DNA from: CAZPDM01 sp964585305
GTDB lineage: Bacteria > Planctomycetota > Uabimicrobiia > Uabimicrobiales > JABWCH01
Reading direction: 5' to 3'
Assembly: GCA_964585305.1 (NCBI GenBank)
Contig: CAZPDM010000025.1
Location: 1-49,841 of the forward strand
DNA: 49,841 nucleotides
The translations under genes were made by a program, and so were the position numbers. Positions 35,710 to 43,698 of the stretch are shown here, piece after piece. Numbering within the stretch: the first letter of the stretch is position 1; the number at the start of each line of letters is the position of its first letter. The notes beneath the pieces are model-generated. The model was not told the DNA's origin and did no database searches. It saw only the letters and a program-made list of their open reading frames with translations.

Positions 35710-36828
35710 ATGTATAATAGAATTTTTCAGTTAATTTGTGTCATAATAATTATTGCTTCAATGGTTCAAGCTCAAGGAAAACGTTGGAGATTAAAATTCG
35801 AACATACTGCTCCAGAAATGATCACTATTATTGAACCAGATGGAATGAAAAAAAATTACTGGTACTTCCGTTATAAATTGACAAATGATACAGATAGAGA
35901 TATTAAAGAATGCCATTTGCAAATTCGTTTAGTTATAGATAAAAATGCTCCAGGAGTCCTAGAACGTGATGTTCCAAATATCTTTTATCAAGCTCAATTT
36001 CCAGAAGGTGTAAATAAATCTCAGTATTTAAAAAATTTGCAAACTTTTTATGATACTGATCTTCCCTTAGTAAAACAAGAAATTTTAACCCGTCTTGGTA
36101 TTTATCCCAAATTATCCATAGAAGAAAAGAAAGTATTATCTTTACTAGAAGATAAAACACCAAAGTCCCCTATGGACTTAATGAAAAAAGCTAAAATGTC
36201 TTATCAGGAACTTCGTACAATTTTAGACGGTCTTGTAATTAAAAATTTGGCAATTCCAGAAGAAGTTCAAGGTAGCTCTACCTTTATAGAAGGAAAAAAT
36301 GGTAATGCTATTTTTCTTATTTATAACCAAGAAAATACAATAAGAATGGGTGAAACTATTAATGGTTGGCAAATAATTTCTTGTACAGAAAATAGAGTTA
36401 CTTTGAAAAAGAACAATATATTAAATACTCTATCACAAGGGATGCTTGTAGAAAGCAGCTATACTAAAAGCGGAAAAATTCAATTTGAAAGAGATCCTTA
36501 TTTAGTAAGTGCTGCAAATGTTCGTGGAGTATACAAAGGAAAACTTCTTGGTTCTGGAGAAAAGAAATATGATTTTAAAGGACATGTCATTCCGAAAAAT
36601 TCTGCCCAAGAAGGTATTGCAATTTTTGCTAGCGTTCCAGTTCGAACAGATTTTATGGCCATTGTAGTCAATGGATTGGTAGATCCTATTGTAGGACGAA
36701 AAGGAAAATTATTTATAGAAGAAGAAGTTTGGATGGCCGGCTACCAATGTATAAATCATATTCTAGAAAAGAAAATTGTTCCTTTGTATCAACGTTGGGA
36801 AATTTTGAGCAGTAGAGAAAAATTCTAA
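35710..36828 (+). CDS. Exported protein of unknown function with a winged-helix-like segment
   Basis: 372 residues from the ATG at 35710 (GGAG 7 nt upstream); the alternative TTG at 35698 lacks support. The signal peptide is about 1-21 (...ASMVQA), then Gln. Residues 22-105 look like a beta-rich Ig-like domain (WYFRYKLTNDTDRDIKECHLQIRLV). Around 135-190 is a segment (EEKKVLSLLEDKTPKSPMDL...KMSYQELRTILDGLVIKNLA) whose helix pattern mimics a MarR/Rrf2-like winged helix, strange for an exported protein. The rest (190-370) is mixed beta, with FVASVPVRTDFMAIVVNGLVDP. No catalytic motif is apparent. It is 117 nt after rnfB with no obvious link to Rnf, and a stem-loop follows at 36861. Confidence 0.7.
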   Translation: MYNRIFQLICVIIIIASMVQAQGKRWRLKFEHTAPEMITIIEPDGMKKNYWYFRYKLTNDTDRDIKECHLQIRLVIDKNAPGVLERDVPNIFYQAQFPEGVNKSQYLKNLQTFYDTDLPLVKQEILTRLGIYPKLSIEEKKVLSLLEDKTPKSPMDLMKKAKMSYQELRTILDGLVIKNLAIPEEVQGSSTFIEGKNGNAIFLIYNQENTIRMGETINGWQIISCTENRVTLKKNNILNTLSQGMLVESSYTKSGKIQFERDPYLVSAANVRGVYKGKLLGSGEKKYDFKGHVIPKNSAQEGIAIFASVPVRTDFMAIVVNGLVDPIVGRKGKLFIEEEVWMAGYQCINHILEKKIVPLYQRWEILSSREKF

Positions 36829-36860
36829 GTAAATTACCCAAATTTTTGTATGGTTATCTT

Positions 36861-36893
36861 GTTTTTCCTAGCTTAAAAAAAGCTAGGAAAAAC
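36861..36893 (+). terminator. Stem-loop after the 35710 gene
   Basis: GTTTTTCCTAGCTT (36861-36874) and AAGCTAGGAAAAAC (36880-36893) pair perfectly over 14 bp around AAAAA. The following bases are AATTAATTTT, a poor U-run. It separates the 35710 gene from the kinase-FHA gene. Confidence 0.7.
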
Positions 36894-36924
36894 AATTAAT
36901 TTTGCCAAAGGAGAAAACTATCGC

Positions 36925-38973
36925 ATGATACAAACGGAACACGCTGGTCTAGAAAATTTATCTTTCCAGTCAACTTCCAGCTACCGTGTTGTGAAAGAAA
37001 TTGCTCGTGGTGGTATGGGCATTATCTTTTTAGCACAAAAAAATACGGGCAATGTTGTGGATGAGGTAGTTTTAAAATGCTTACGTGTTATTAACTCCGA
37101 GGAAGAAGAAAAACTCAAGCAAGAGGCCGGCATTGCGACTATGCTGCGACATGAAAATGTTGTTAAAACTTATGGTCTAGAAACCGTTAAAATGTCGCGT
37201 CTTCCTGAAGAATTTTCAAAACTTATTCAACAAGAAAATCCATCAGAAGAAGACAGAAAAGTTTCGATATTTTCTCGTCTTACATCAAAGAAAAAACAAG
37301 ATAAGATGCTTTTAATGATGGTCATGGACTATATTAAAGGTACTGATCTATATAGTTTGGCTATTCGCCATTTAAGAAATAATCTTTTAATTCCTGTTCC
37401 CTTAGCAGCATTTATTATTTGCCGCATTGCTTGTGCTCTTTCTTATGCTCATACATATATTGTCCACCGTGATATTTCCCCCGAGAATATTTTAATTAGC
37501 GAGCAAGGTGTTTGTAAACTTACTGATTTTGGCATTGCTGTTATTGCTCACCAACAACCAGATTATTGGGCTGGGAAGCTCATGTATATGGCACCTGAGC
37601 AAATACGAAATGATAAAATCGATGAACGTGCGGATATTTTCGCGCTGGGTGTAGTTGCCTATCAAATTGTTACTGGAATTCCTTTGCTTTATGCTGCACC
37701 TAATATAGAATTTGAAGAACAAGTCCGCACTGTTTGGTATCAAATGGAACATGACATCCTTCCTCCACATGCTGTTCGGAATGATGTTCCTCAAGAACTT
37801 TCCAAAATTATTTGCAAGATGTTATCACTAGCTCCTGAATATCGCTATCAACGGGCTTCAGCAGTTGTTAGTGATTTAGAAAAAGAATATCTCTATGCTA
37901 AAGGCTTTGGGCCAACAAATAATAGTTTAGCTTCGTATATTGATATATTTAATAGCAATTTTCAAGAATATAATGAAGATGAACTACAACAACTATCTTT
38001 TTTAAAAGATGCAAATGGCAATCTATGTCTAAAAAGGCCACTAAATGTCGAAGGCTTTACTCGCATTGGGCAACGACTTTTAGCAGAAAGAAAAGGCTCT
38101 GGAGTTGTTAACCAACTTCGTAAAAACTATCGAGAAGAACGTGATAAAAATAAAAGCGTTACTTCAGTTCCAGCAACAGCAACTTCTGTTGAAGCAACAA
38201 TTAAAGTGCCTGTTGTTAAAGTAAAATATTTAGATAATGTTATTGAATGCTTTTACCTTACTCAAGGAAAAGAAATTACTGTTGGTAGAAATGCAAAAAA
38301 TATTATTACTCTTCCAGAACGAATTGTTTCCAGTTATCATGCTAAATTTTACTTATTAAATGATGTTCCTATATTAGAGGACACAAATAGTAATAATGGT
38401 ACACTTGTTAATGGTGAAAGAATTTCACATTACAAATTGCAAGAAGGCGACAAGATACAAATAGGCACTTCCCTTTTATATTTTATATGGGAAAGACTTC
38501 CATCTTCTCCAGAAGCTACAATATCTCTATCTAATGAAGAAAATTTGGACTATGCGAATATTAAAGATGTTATGATTAAATTTTTCCCAACCGAAGAAAA
38601 TTTAGGAAAAATTAACGAAATTACTGAATCCTTTTTGAAGAATACGCCATTAGGAATAATGAAAAGAAATGTTATTATTCCTGCTATTTATGAAGCAATC
38701 AGAGTTTTTTCTGGTGAAACTCAGGAACATGATGTTCAATTACGAATGCTGCGTGGAAAAAAATATGTTTCTTTCCGATGCAATTCTCCGGAAAAATTTC
38801 AAGGTTATGAAAAATTTTTAGAAGCAATTTCTCGACGCGCAAATAGCGAAACCAATAATCCGAGAATCAGTTTAGAACCACAAGAATTAGCTATTTCTCT
38901 TATCTTAAAGGTCTTTGAACGTATTGAAATTATTCGTTTTAGTCGCGAAATTTATATGACAAACTTTTTTTAA
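36925..38973 (+). CDS. Cytoplasmic Ser/Thr protein kinase with FHA domain
   Basis: 682 residues; AAAGGAG before the ATG. The kinase domain is about 18-330: loop ARGGMGIIF, Lys51 (VVLK), a charged insert at about 95-130, HRDISPEN with Asp183 (Lys of HRDxK replaced by Ser, as in other bacterial kinases), TDFG and YMAPEQIR. An FHA phosphothreonine-binding domain follows at about 430-520 (TVGRNAKN, RIVSSYHAKF, LEDTNSNNGTLVNGERI, GDKIQIG). The final ~150 residues are helical and unassigned. No membrane segment is seen. Kinase and FHA in one chain suggest recruitment to, or autoregulation by, phosphothreonine sites. It is preceded by a stem-loop and followed by hairpins at 39030-39080, so it is likely its own unit. 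Confidence 0.92.
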   Translation: MIQTEHAGLENLSFQSTSSYRVVKEIARGGMGIIFLAQKNTGNVVDEVVLKCLRVINSEEEEKLKQEAGIATMLRHENVVKTYGLETVKMSRLPEEFSKLIQQENPSEEDRKVSIFSRLTSKKKQDKMLLMMVMDYIKGTDLYSLAIRHLRNNLLIPVPLAAFIICRIACALSYAHTYIVHRDISPENILISEQGVCKLTDFGIAVIAHQQPDYWAGKLMYMAPEQIRNDKIDERADIFALGVVAYQIVTGIPLLYAAPNIEFEEQVRTVWYQMEHDILPPHAVRNDVPQELSKIICKMLSLAPEYRYQRASAVVSDLEKEYLYAKGFGPTNNSLASYIDIFNSNFQEYNEDELQQLSFLKDANGNLCLKRPLNVEGFTRIGQRLLAERKGSGVVNQLRKNYREERDKNKSVTSVPATATSVEATIKVPVVKVKYLDNVIECFYLTQGKEITVGRNAKNIITLPERIVSSYHAKFYLLNDVPILEDTNSNNGTLVNGERISHYKLQEGDKIQIGTSLLYFIWERLPSSPEATISLSNEENLDYANIKDVMIKFFPTEENLGKINEITESFLKNTPLGIMKRNVIIPAIYEAIRVFSGETQEHDVQLRMLRGKKYVSFRCNSPEKFQGYEKFLEAISRRANSETNNPRISLEPQELAISLILKVFERIEIIRFSREIYMTNFF

Positions 38974-39029
38974 GATGTAAACAGATTATTTATTTTATTT
39001 TTTTCTGTTTTTCTAGTTTATGGGAATAT

Positions 39030-39080
39030 CTTTGCAATTGCAAAGTACTTTAATCTATGCTCCCACACAATTGTGGGAGC
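39030..39080 (+). terminator. Two consecutive hairpins after the kinase-FHA gene
   Basis: CTTTGCAATTGCAAAG (39030-39045) is a perfect palindrome. GCTCCCACA (39059-39067) pairs with TGTGGGAGC (39072-39080) around CAAT. There is no U-tract after the second. They separate the kinase from the acyltransferase gene. Confidence 0.5.
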
Positions 39081-39102
39081 AAAGAAAGTATTCATTTTTT
39101 TT

Positions 39103-39855
39103 ATGAAAATTCGTTGGTTAAATTCCATTTTTTTTTATATTATTCCTAGATTAGCGGCTGCATTTTCTTTAATAGTAGGGTATACAACAAAATTACATAT
39201 TTTTGCCCCAAGTTTTTTTCACGGTAAAAAAGACTTTTTTGAATGGGAGAATGGAGTAATTTTTTGTATTTATCATAGTCGTTTTTTTTATCTCAGTTAT
39301 TATGGTCGTGGTTCTAAGACAGCAGCTATGATCAGCAATAGTAAAGATGGCCAAATTATTGCAAATACAATACATCAATTACGAATAAAATCTATTCGTG
39401 GTTCATCTTCCAAAAATGGACACGAAGTTATGATGGATGCAGTCGAACTTTTACGTAATAAGTATAATGTTTTAATTACTCCAGACGGTCCTCGTGGCCC
39501 CAAATATCAAATCAAACCTGGAGTTATTCGAGCTGCCCAATTAAGTGGTTCTCCGATACTACCAGTATGTTTTTGTAGTACAAAAGGAATCTTTTTCCCA
39601 AGTTGGGATCGTTTTTTTCTGCCTTTGCCATTCGGCAAAGCACTTTTGAATATAGCAGAACCAATTTATGTTCCTGCTACACTAACAGAAGATGAGTTTG
39701 AAAAACATCGTCTTGAACTTGAAAAAATAATGAATGAACTTCGCATCCAGACAGACGATTTCTGCGAAAGAAATCCTGAAGAAGAAGTTAAAAAAATGTG
39801 GAAAAAAATTCGTGAAGGACAGACTTCTATGAAATCTTCTAAACGTAAAGCTTAG
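39103..39855 (+). CDS. DUF374-family lysophospholipid acyltransferase-like protein
   Basis: 250 residues from ATG 39103 (MKIRWLNS); the GTG at 39073 lies inside a hairpin and is unlikely. A hydrophobic N-terminus anchors it to the inner membrane. DUF374 signatures are present: IYHSRFFYLSY, ISNSKDGQIIA, RGSSSKNGHEVM, ITPDGPRGPKYQIKPGVIRAAQLSG and SWDRFFLPLPFG. DUF374 proteins are related to LpxL/PlsC acyltransferases of lipid A and phospholipid synthesis. The C-terminus is charged. It is followed at 67 nt by the WD40-TPR gene. Confidence 0.85.
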   Translation: MKIRWLNSIFFYIIPRLAAAFSLIVGYTTKLHIFAPSFFHGKKDFFEWENGVIFCIYHSRFFYLSYYGRGSKTAAMISNSKDGQIIANTIHQLRIKSIRGSSSKNGHEVMMDAVELLRNKYNVLITPDGPRGPKYQIKPGVIRAAQLSGSPILPVCFCSTKGIFFPSWDRFFLPLPFGKALLNIAEPIYVPATLTEDEFEKHRLELEKIMNELRIQTDDFCERNPEEEVKKMWKKIREGQTSMKSSKRKA

Positions 39856-39922
39856 AAAATTTTTTTAATTTTATAGCTAAACACCCACATAATGCAGCAA
39901 TATAGTTATTGGAGAAAGTATT

Positions 39923-41590
39923 ATGAGATATAAATATACACTATTTTTATTTTTAAGTATTGTTTTATTAACAAATATGCTTCTATCTCAGGACGTTATT
40001 TCAGAAGCATGGATAAATATTCCACAAAATACAAGCAATTTATCAACTATTGCAATAGATTACTATAATAAAAGAGTTGCTACTGTACTACAAGATAATA
40101 GTATACAAGTTTTTTCTTTAGAAGATGGACAAGCAACTGTAAAAATTATGGGGCATGAGAGATTTGTTAAAGCTCTCGCCTTAAATTCTAATGGAAAATT
40201 ATTAGCTAGTGGCGACAGTGATGGAATTGTTTTGGTGTGGTCTTTAGCAAATGGAGAGCAGGTATTTCGATTTGCTAAACATACTCGTAGCATTCAAACT
40301 TTAACATTCAGCAATGATGGCAAATGGTTAGCAAGTGCAGGCAGCGATAATATAATTTTCGTTTGGGATATGGAAAATGGATTTTTGTTATATCAATTAG
40401 AAGGCCACAGTAATGAAATTATTGGATTAACAATTTGGCCGGATAAATCACTTCTTTTAAGTACAAGTAGAGATAATACTACAAAAGTTTGGAAATTATT
40501 AAAGCGAGAGGATTCTGCAGAAGAATTAGCGAAAAGAGGTAGAGAATATAAAAAAAAGGGGGATTATAATAACGCAATTACCAATTATCAAGCCGCCGTT
40601 AAAATGTCTCCTGCGAATATGGAATTTCAATATGAATTAGCAACTAATTATGCTTTACGTTTAAAAAACCTTGCCGAAGATGATCCACAATATCAAAAAG
40701 ATGTAGCAGAAATGTTGCAATGTCTAGGAAAGGTTTTCCAAGCAGGATTTCAAAAATGGATAGAATTTAATGAAGATTTTAAAGAAGGTGCTTTTACAAA
40801 AGATACAAGATTCCAAACTTTGGTTAGTACATACAAACCTATTGGAAATATTTCTATCAGATCTAAACCAGTTTCATTTGATATTTTAGAAGAAGGTGGC
40901 AAAGGAGTTGCGCGTGCTTATGAAATTTGGATTAACAATGAAAAAATAACTCCTCAAAATCTCTTTCTTCCTGGATATGCTTATAATATGATAATAAAAT
41001 TTAAAGAATATCAAACCGTACAAAAATACGGTTTTTTGGGATTTGGTAAAGACGATTTAACAATTTCTGTACCTTTAAAAAAATTAGTAAAATATGATTT
41101 CTTTACAAAAGAAGTAGAAAAAACTTTTGATGGCATAAAATATCCATTAAAGTATTATATAGATGGACAAGAAATTGAACCACATCTTTTAGATGTTGTA
41201 AAAAGAGGCGTAAATTTTTATCATAGTGTTCGTGTCCCACAAGAAGCTAAAGAATTAAGAAGCATTGCAGGATTTCTATACAACTCTACACCATTTATTT
41301 CTATCAAAAATAGCTTTATTCAAGCCGAAAAAATAGATGTTCTCTTACTTATTAAACATCTTGAATATCTAGCCAAACAAAATATAAAAGAAGGCTATCG
41401 TATTTCTATGATTGCTTTGGAACAGATGGTACGAAGCTATTATTGGAATAGCAAATTAAAATACGCACCAATGGATGATATAAACGAGCTTATTAATTTT
41501 ATTGAAAGTTGGGGATTTGAAAATGCTGCAGATCAAGAACGCGCTAGAATGCTAGTTGATTCTATAAATTCTTTACTTGGTCAGCATTAG
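39923..41590 (+). CDS. Exported WD40-TPR protein of unknown function
   Basis: 555 residues; GGAGAAAG before the ATG. The signal peptide is about 1-22 (...TNMLLS), with Gln next. Residues 30-200 contain about four WD40 blades (GHERFVKALALNSNGKLLAS, HTRSIQTLTFSNDGKWLAS, GHSNEIIGLTIWPDKSLL, each with a W-D/W-K terminus). A TPR-like unit at about 205-240 (AKRGREYKKKGDYNNAITNY, YELATNYAL) and a C-terminal region of unknown fold (240-555) follow. Too few blades for a closed seven-blade propeller are visible, so it may pair with another protein or be divergent. It may form a unit with the neighbour 33 nt downstream. Confidence 0.82.
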   Translation: MRYKYTLFLFLSIVLLTNMLLSQDVISEAWINIPQNTSNLSTIAIDYYNKRVATVLQDNSIQVFSLEDGQATVKIMGHERFVKALALNSNGKLLASGDSDGIVLVWSLANGEQVFRFAKHTRSIQTLTFSNDGKWLASAGSDNIIFVWDMENGFLLYQLEGHSNEIIGLTIWPDKSLLLSTSRDNTTKVWKLLKREDSAEELAKRGREYKKKGDYNNAITNYQAAVKMSPANMEFQYELATNYALRLKNLAEDDPQYQKDVAEMLQCLGKVFQAGFQKWIEFNEDFKEGAFTKDTRFQTLVSTYKPIGNISIRSKPVSFDILEEGGKGVARAYEIWINNEKITPQNLFLPGYAYNMIIKFKEYQTVQKYGFLGFGKDDLTISVPLKKLVKYDFFTKEVEKTFDGIKYPLKYYIDGQEIEPHLLDVVKRGVNFYHSVRVPQEAKELRSIAGFLYNSTPFISIKNSFIQAEKIDVLLLIKHLEYLAKQNIKEGYRISMIALEQMVRSYYWNSKLKYAPMDDINELINFIESWGFENAADQERARMLVDSINSLLGQH

Positions 41591-41623
41591 TAAAAATTTC
41601 ATTTGTATGAGAAGGGTTTTTCT

Positions 41624-42748
41624 ATGCAACAAAAAATTCTAATTACTATTTTTTCGATATTACTTCTTTTGGTTTTTGTATCTGCCCAAGAGAGTATTTC
41701 AACAGCAAAACCACTTTCAAAAGAAAGTCGTGAAGCTGCTAACAAAGCAATTGATAAAGGCATTCGATATCTTCGTGGACAACTTGTAAATGGTTGTCTT
41801 TTAGGGGATCCTGGAATTACCTCATTAGGCCTTTTGGCATTTATGAAATCTCCTCGTCAATATGGACCAGCAGATGGACCTTGGATTCGTGATGGGCTAG
41901 CATTTTTGATTAGTCTTCAAAAAGAAAATGGTGGAATATATAAAGATCAGCTTGCTTGTTATAATACAAGTATTGCACTACTAGCCTTAACAGCACATCC
42001 TGATGTGGCTAAAAAATATGCTACAAATATTGAAAAAGCAAAACAGTTTTTAGTACGACTCCAATGTGATGAGGGAGAAAATTATACTCCAGAAGAAGAC
42101 ATTTTCTATGGCGGATTTGGGTATGGTAGTAGCGAACGCCCTGATTTATCTAATACTCAATTTGCTCTAGAAGCCTTGCGAGCAGCAGGTTTACCAGACG
42201 ATGACCCTGCTTATCAAAAAGCTGTTGTTTTCTTACAAAGATGCCAAAATCGTAGCGAAAGTAATTCTTTAGAATGGGCAAGCAACGATGGCGGTTTTGT
42301 CTATTATCCAGGAAATAGTGCTGCTGGAACAGTAGAACTTCCCAATGGAAAAATAGGATATCGTTCTTATGGAAGTATGACTTACGCGGGGATTAAAAGC
42401 TATATCTATGCAAATATGAAACAGGACGATCCTAGATTTCAAGCAGCTTTAGATTGGATCAAAAAGAATTATGATCTTTCCCAAAATCCTGGTATTGGAT
42501 TACAAGGATTATTTTATTACTATCATACTTTTGCAAAAACATTAGCATTACTTCAATTTGACACACTTACAGATAATCAAGGTGTTGCACACAATTGGAG
42601 AGAAGATCTAATTCAAACATTAGTAAGCCGACAAAATTCAGATGGATCTTGGAAAAACACACATCCTCGTTGGTGGGAAACACAGCCACAATTGGTAACA
42701 ACTTATTCAATTCTCTGCTTAAGTTTATGCTTAGAAGAAAATAAATAA
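41624..42748 (+). CDS. Exported prenyltransferase/squalene-oxidase repeat protein
   Basis: 374 residues from ATG 41624; GAAGGG 7 nt upstream supports it over TTG 41603. The signal peptide is about 1-20 (...LVFVSA), then Gln. The remainder forms an alpha/alpha barrel of terpene-cyclase-like repeats (IKYLRGQLVNG, LAFLISLQKENGGIY, FLQRCQNR, LVSRQNSDGSWKN with the QxxDGSW motif). No cyclase DxDD or DCTAE motif is seen, so catalysis is not supported. Such secreted repeat proteins are common in planctomycete-like genomes with unknown roles. It starts 33 nt after the WD40-TPR gene stop, and a strong terminator follows. Confidence 0.87.
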   Translation: MQQKILITIFSILLLLVFVSAQESISTAKPLSKESREAANKAIDKGIRYLRGQLVNGCLLGDPGITSLGLLAFMKSPRQYGPADGPWIRDGLAFLISLQKENGGIYKDQLACYNTSIALLALTAHPDVAKKYATNIEKAKQFLVRLQCDEGENYTPEEDIFYGGFGYGSSERPDLSNTQFALEALRAAGLPDDDPAYQKAVVFLQRCQNRSESNSLEWASNDGGFVYYPGNSAAGTVELPNGKIGYRSYGSMTYAGIKSYIYANMKQDDPRFQAALDWIKKNYDLSQNPGIGLQGLFYYYHTFAKTLALLQFDTLTDNQGVAHNWREDLIQTLVSRQNSDGSWKNTHPRWWETQPQLVTTYSILCLSLCLEENK

Positions 42749-42770
42749 CTAAATATTTTTCTCTAAACAA

Positions 42771-42810
42771 AAAACGTGATATACTAAAATTTTGTATATC
42801 ACGTTTTTGT
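42771..42810. terminator. Bidirectional terminator
   Basis: AAAACGTGATATAC (42771-42784) pairs perfectly with GTATATCACGTTTT (42794-42807) around TAAAATTTT, with a T-run beyond. It lies between the convergent prenyltransferase-repeat gene and surE. Confidence 0.92.
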
Positions 42811-42869
42811 TTTTTAAATTATCATAAAATATTTACGGTAGAAGCCCCAGCCTTTTTAACTTAGAGTTA

Positions 42870-43643
42870 TTATTTCTTATCTATATCGTGTTGTAGCGAA
42901 ACAAGCTGATGATAATTTGTTAAATCAAATTGAAGTGGAGAAAGTGAGATATAACCTTGTTTCAAGACTTCAACATCATGATTATATTGTTTATATTCTG
43001 CTGGAACAGAGCTATTTTCCTGTGTATAAGTAATATCTTTTAACCAGAAATATTCATGTCCTAAAGGATTTGTTCTTTTTTCGTACTCATCACCAAAAAA
43101 TCCTCGAAATTGTCGAGTAACTTTAATCCCTTGAATAATTGGTGTATATGGGATATTTATATTATAAAGCATTTTCTGTTGGCATACAGATAAAATTTGG
43201 GGCATAAATGGACGAAGTTTTTCTTCAACTGTATTCATATCTTTTTCATAAAAAGACTCAAAAGAAAATGCCAAACTAATTTTATGCTGCATAGCACCTT
43301 CAAAAGCTGCGGCTACAGTTCCAGAATAGTATACTGAAGGTCCAGCATTCGGACCAAGATTGATTCCAGAAACAACCATTTCAACTTCTGGATAAAACTG
43401 AGAAAGCCCTAATTTTACTGCATCTGATGGCGAGCCATCTACAGCAATTCCAAAAAAATCATTATTATGATAAATTTTATGGACTAATAAAGGTGTGGAT
43501 AATGTAATAGAATGGCTACTTCCACTATGTTGCCGATGAGGCGCACAAACATATATCTGGTGGCCTAGTTCCTTTAATAAATTATGCAAAATCTTTAAAC
43601 CTAACGCATGAATACCATCATCATTACTAAGTAATATTTTCAA
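42870..43643 (-). CDS. surE: 5'/3'-nucleotidase SurE
   Basis: 257 residues. The start codon is TTG at 43643: AAAGGA lies 7-8 nt upstream and the resulting N-terminus MKILLSNDDGIHALG is canonical for SurE. Metal and catalytic features: the NDDG aspartates, APHRQHSGSSH, DGSPSDAVKLGL and SGINLGPNAG with the conserved Asn, then YYSGTVAAAFEG. SurE dephosphorylates nucleoside 5'- or 3'-monophosphates in stationary phase or stress. It is 55 nt after the stop of the large kinase, with a palindrome between. Confidence 0.95.
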   Translation of the reverse strand: MKILLSNDDGIHALGLKILHNLLKELGHQIYVCAPHRQHSGSSHSITLSTPLLVHKIYHNNDFFGIAVDGSPSDAVKLGLSQFYPEVEMVVSGINLGPNAGPSVYYSGTVAAAFEGAMQHKISLAFSFESFYEKDMNTVEEKLRPFMPQILSVCQQKMLYNINIPYTPIIQGIKVTRQFRGFFGDEYEKRTNPLGHEYFWLKDITYTQENSSVPAEYKQYNHDVEVLKQGYISLSPLQFDLTNYHQLVSLQHDIDKK

Positions 43644-43664
43644 TACAAGTTCCTTTATATAGAT

Positions 43665-43692
43665 AAACAGGTATGTTTAAACATACCTGTTT
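43665..43692 (-). terminator. Palindrome after the large kinase-FGE gene
   Basis: A perfect 28-base palindrome centred on GTTTAAAC (arms AAACAGGTATGTTT and complement) lies between the stop at 43699 and the surE start. On the minus strand it is followed by ATCTATAT, not a U-run. It could be a weak terminator or a dyad binding site. Confidence 0.6.
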
Positions 43693-43698
43693 TAAATT

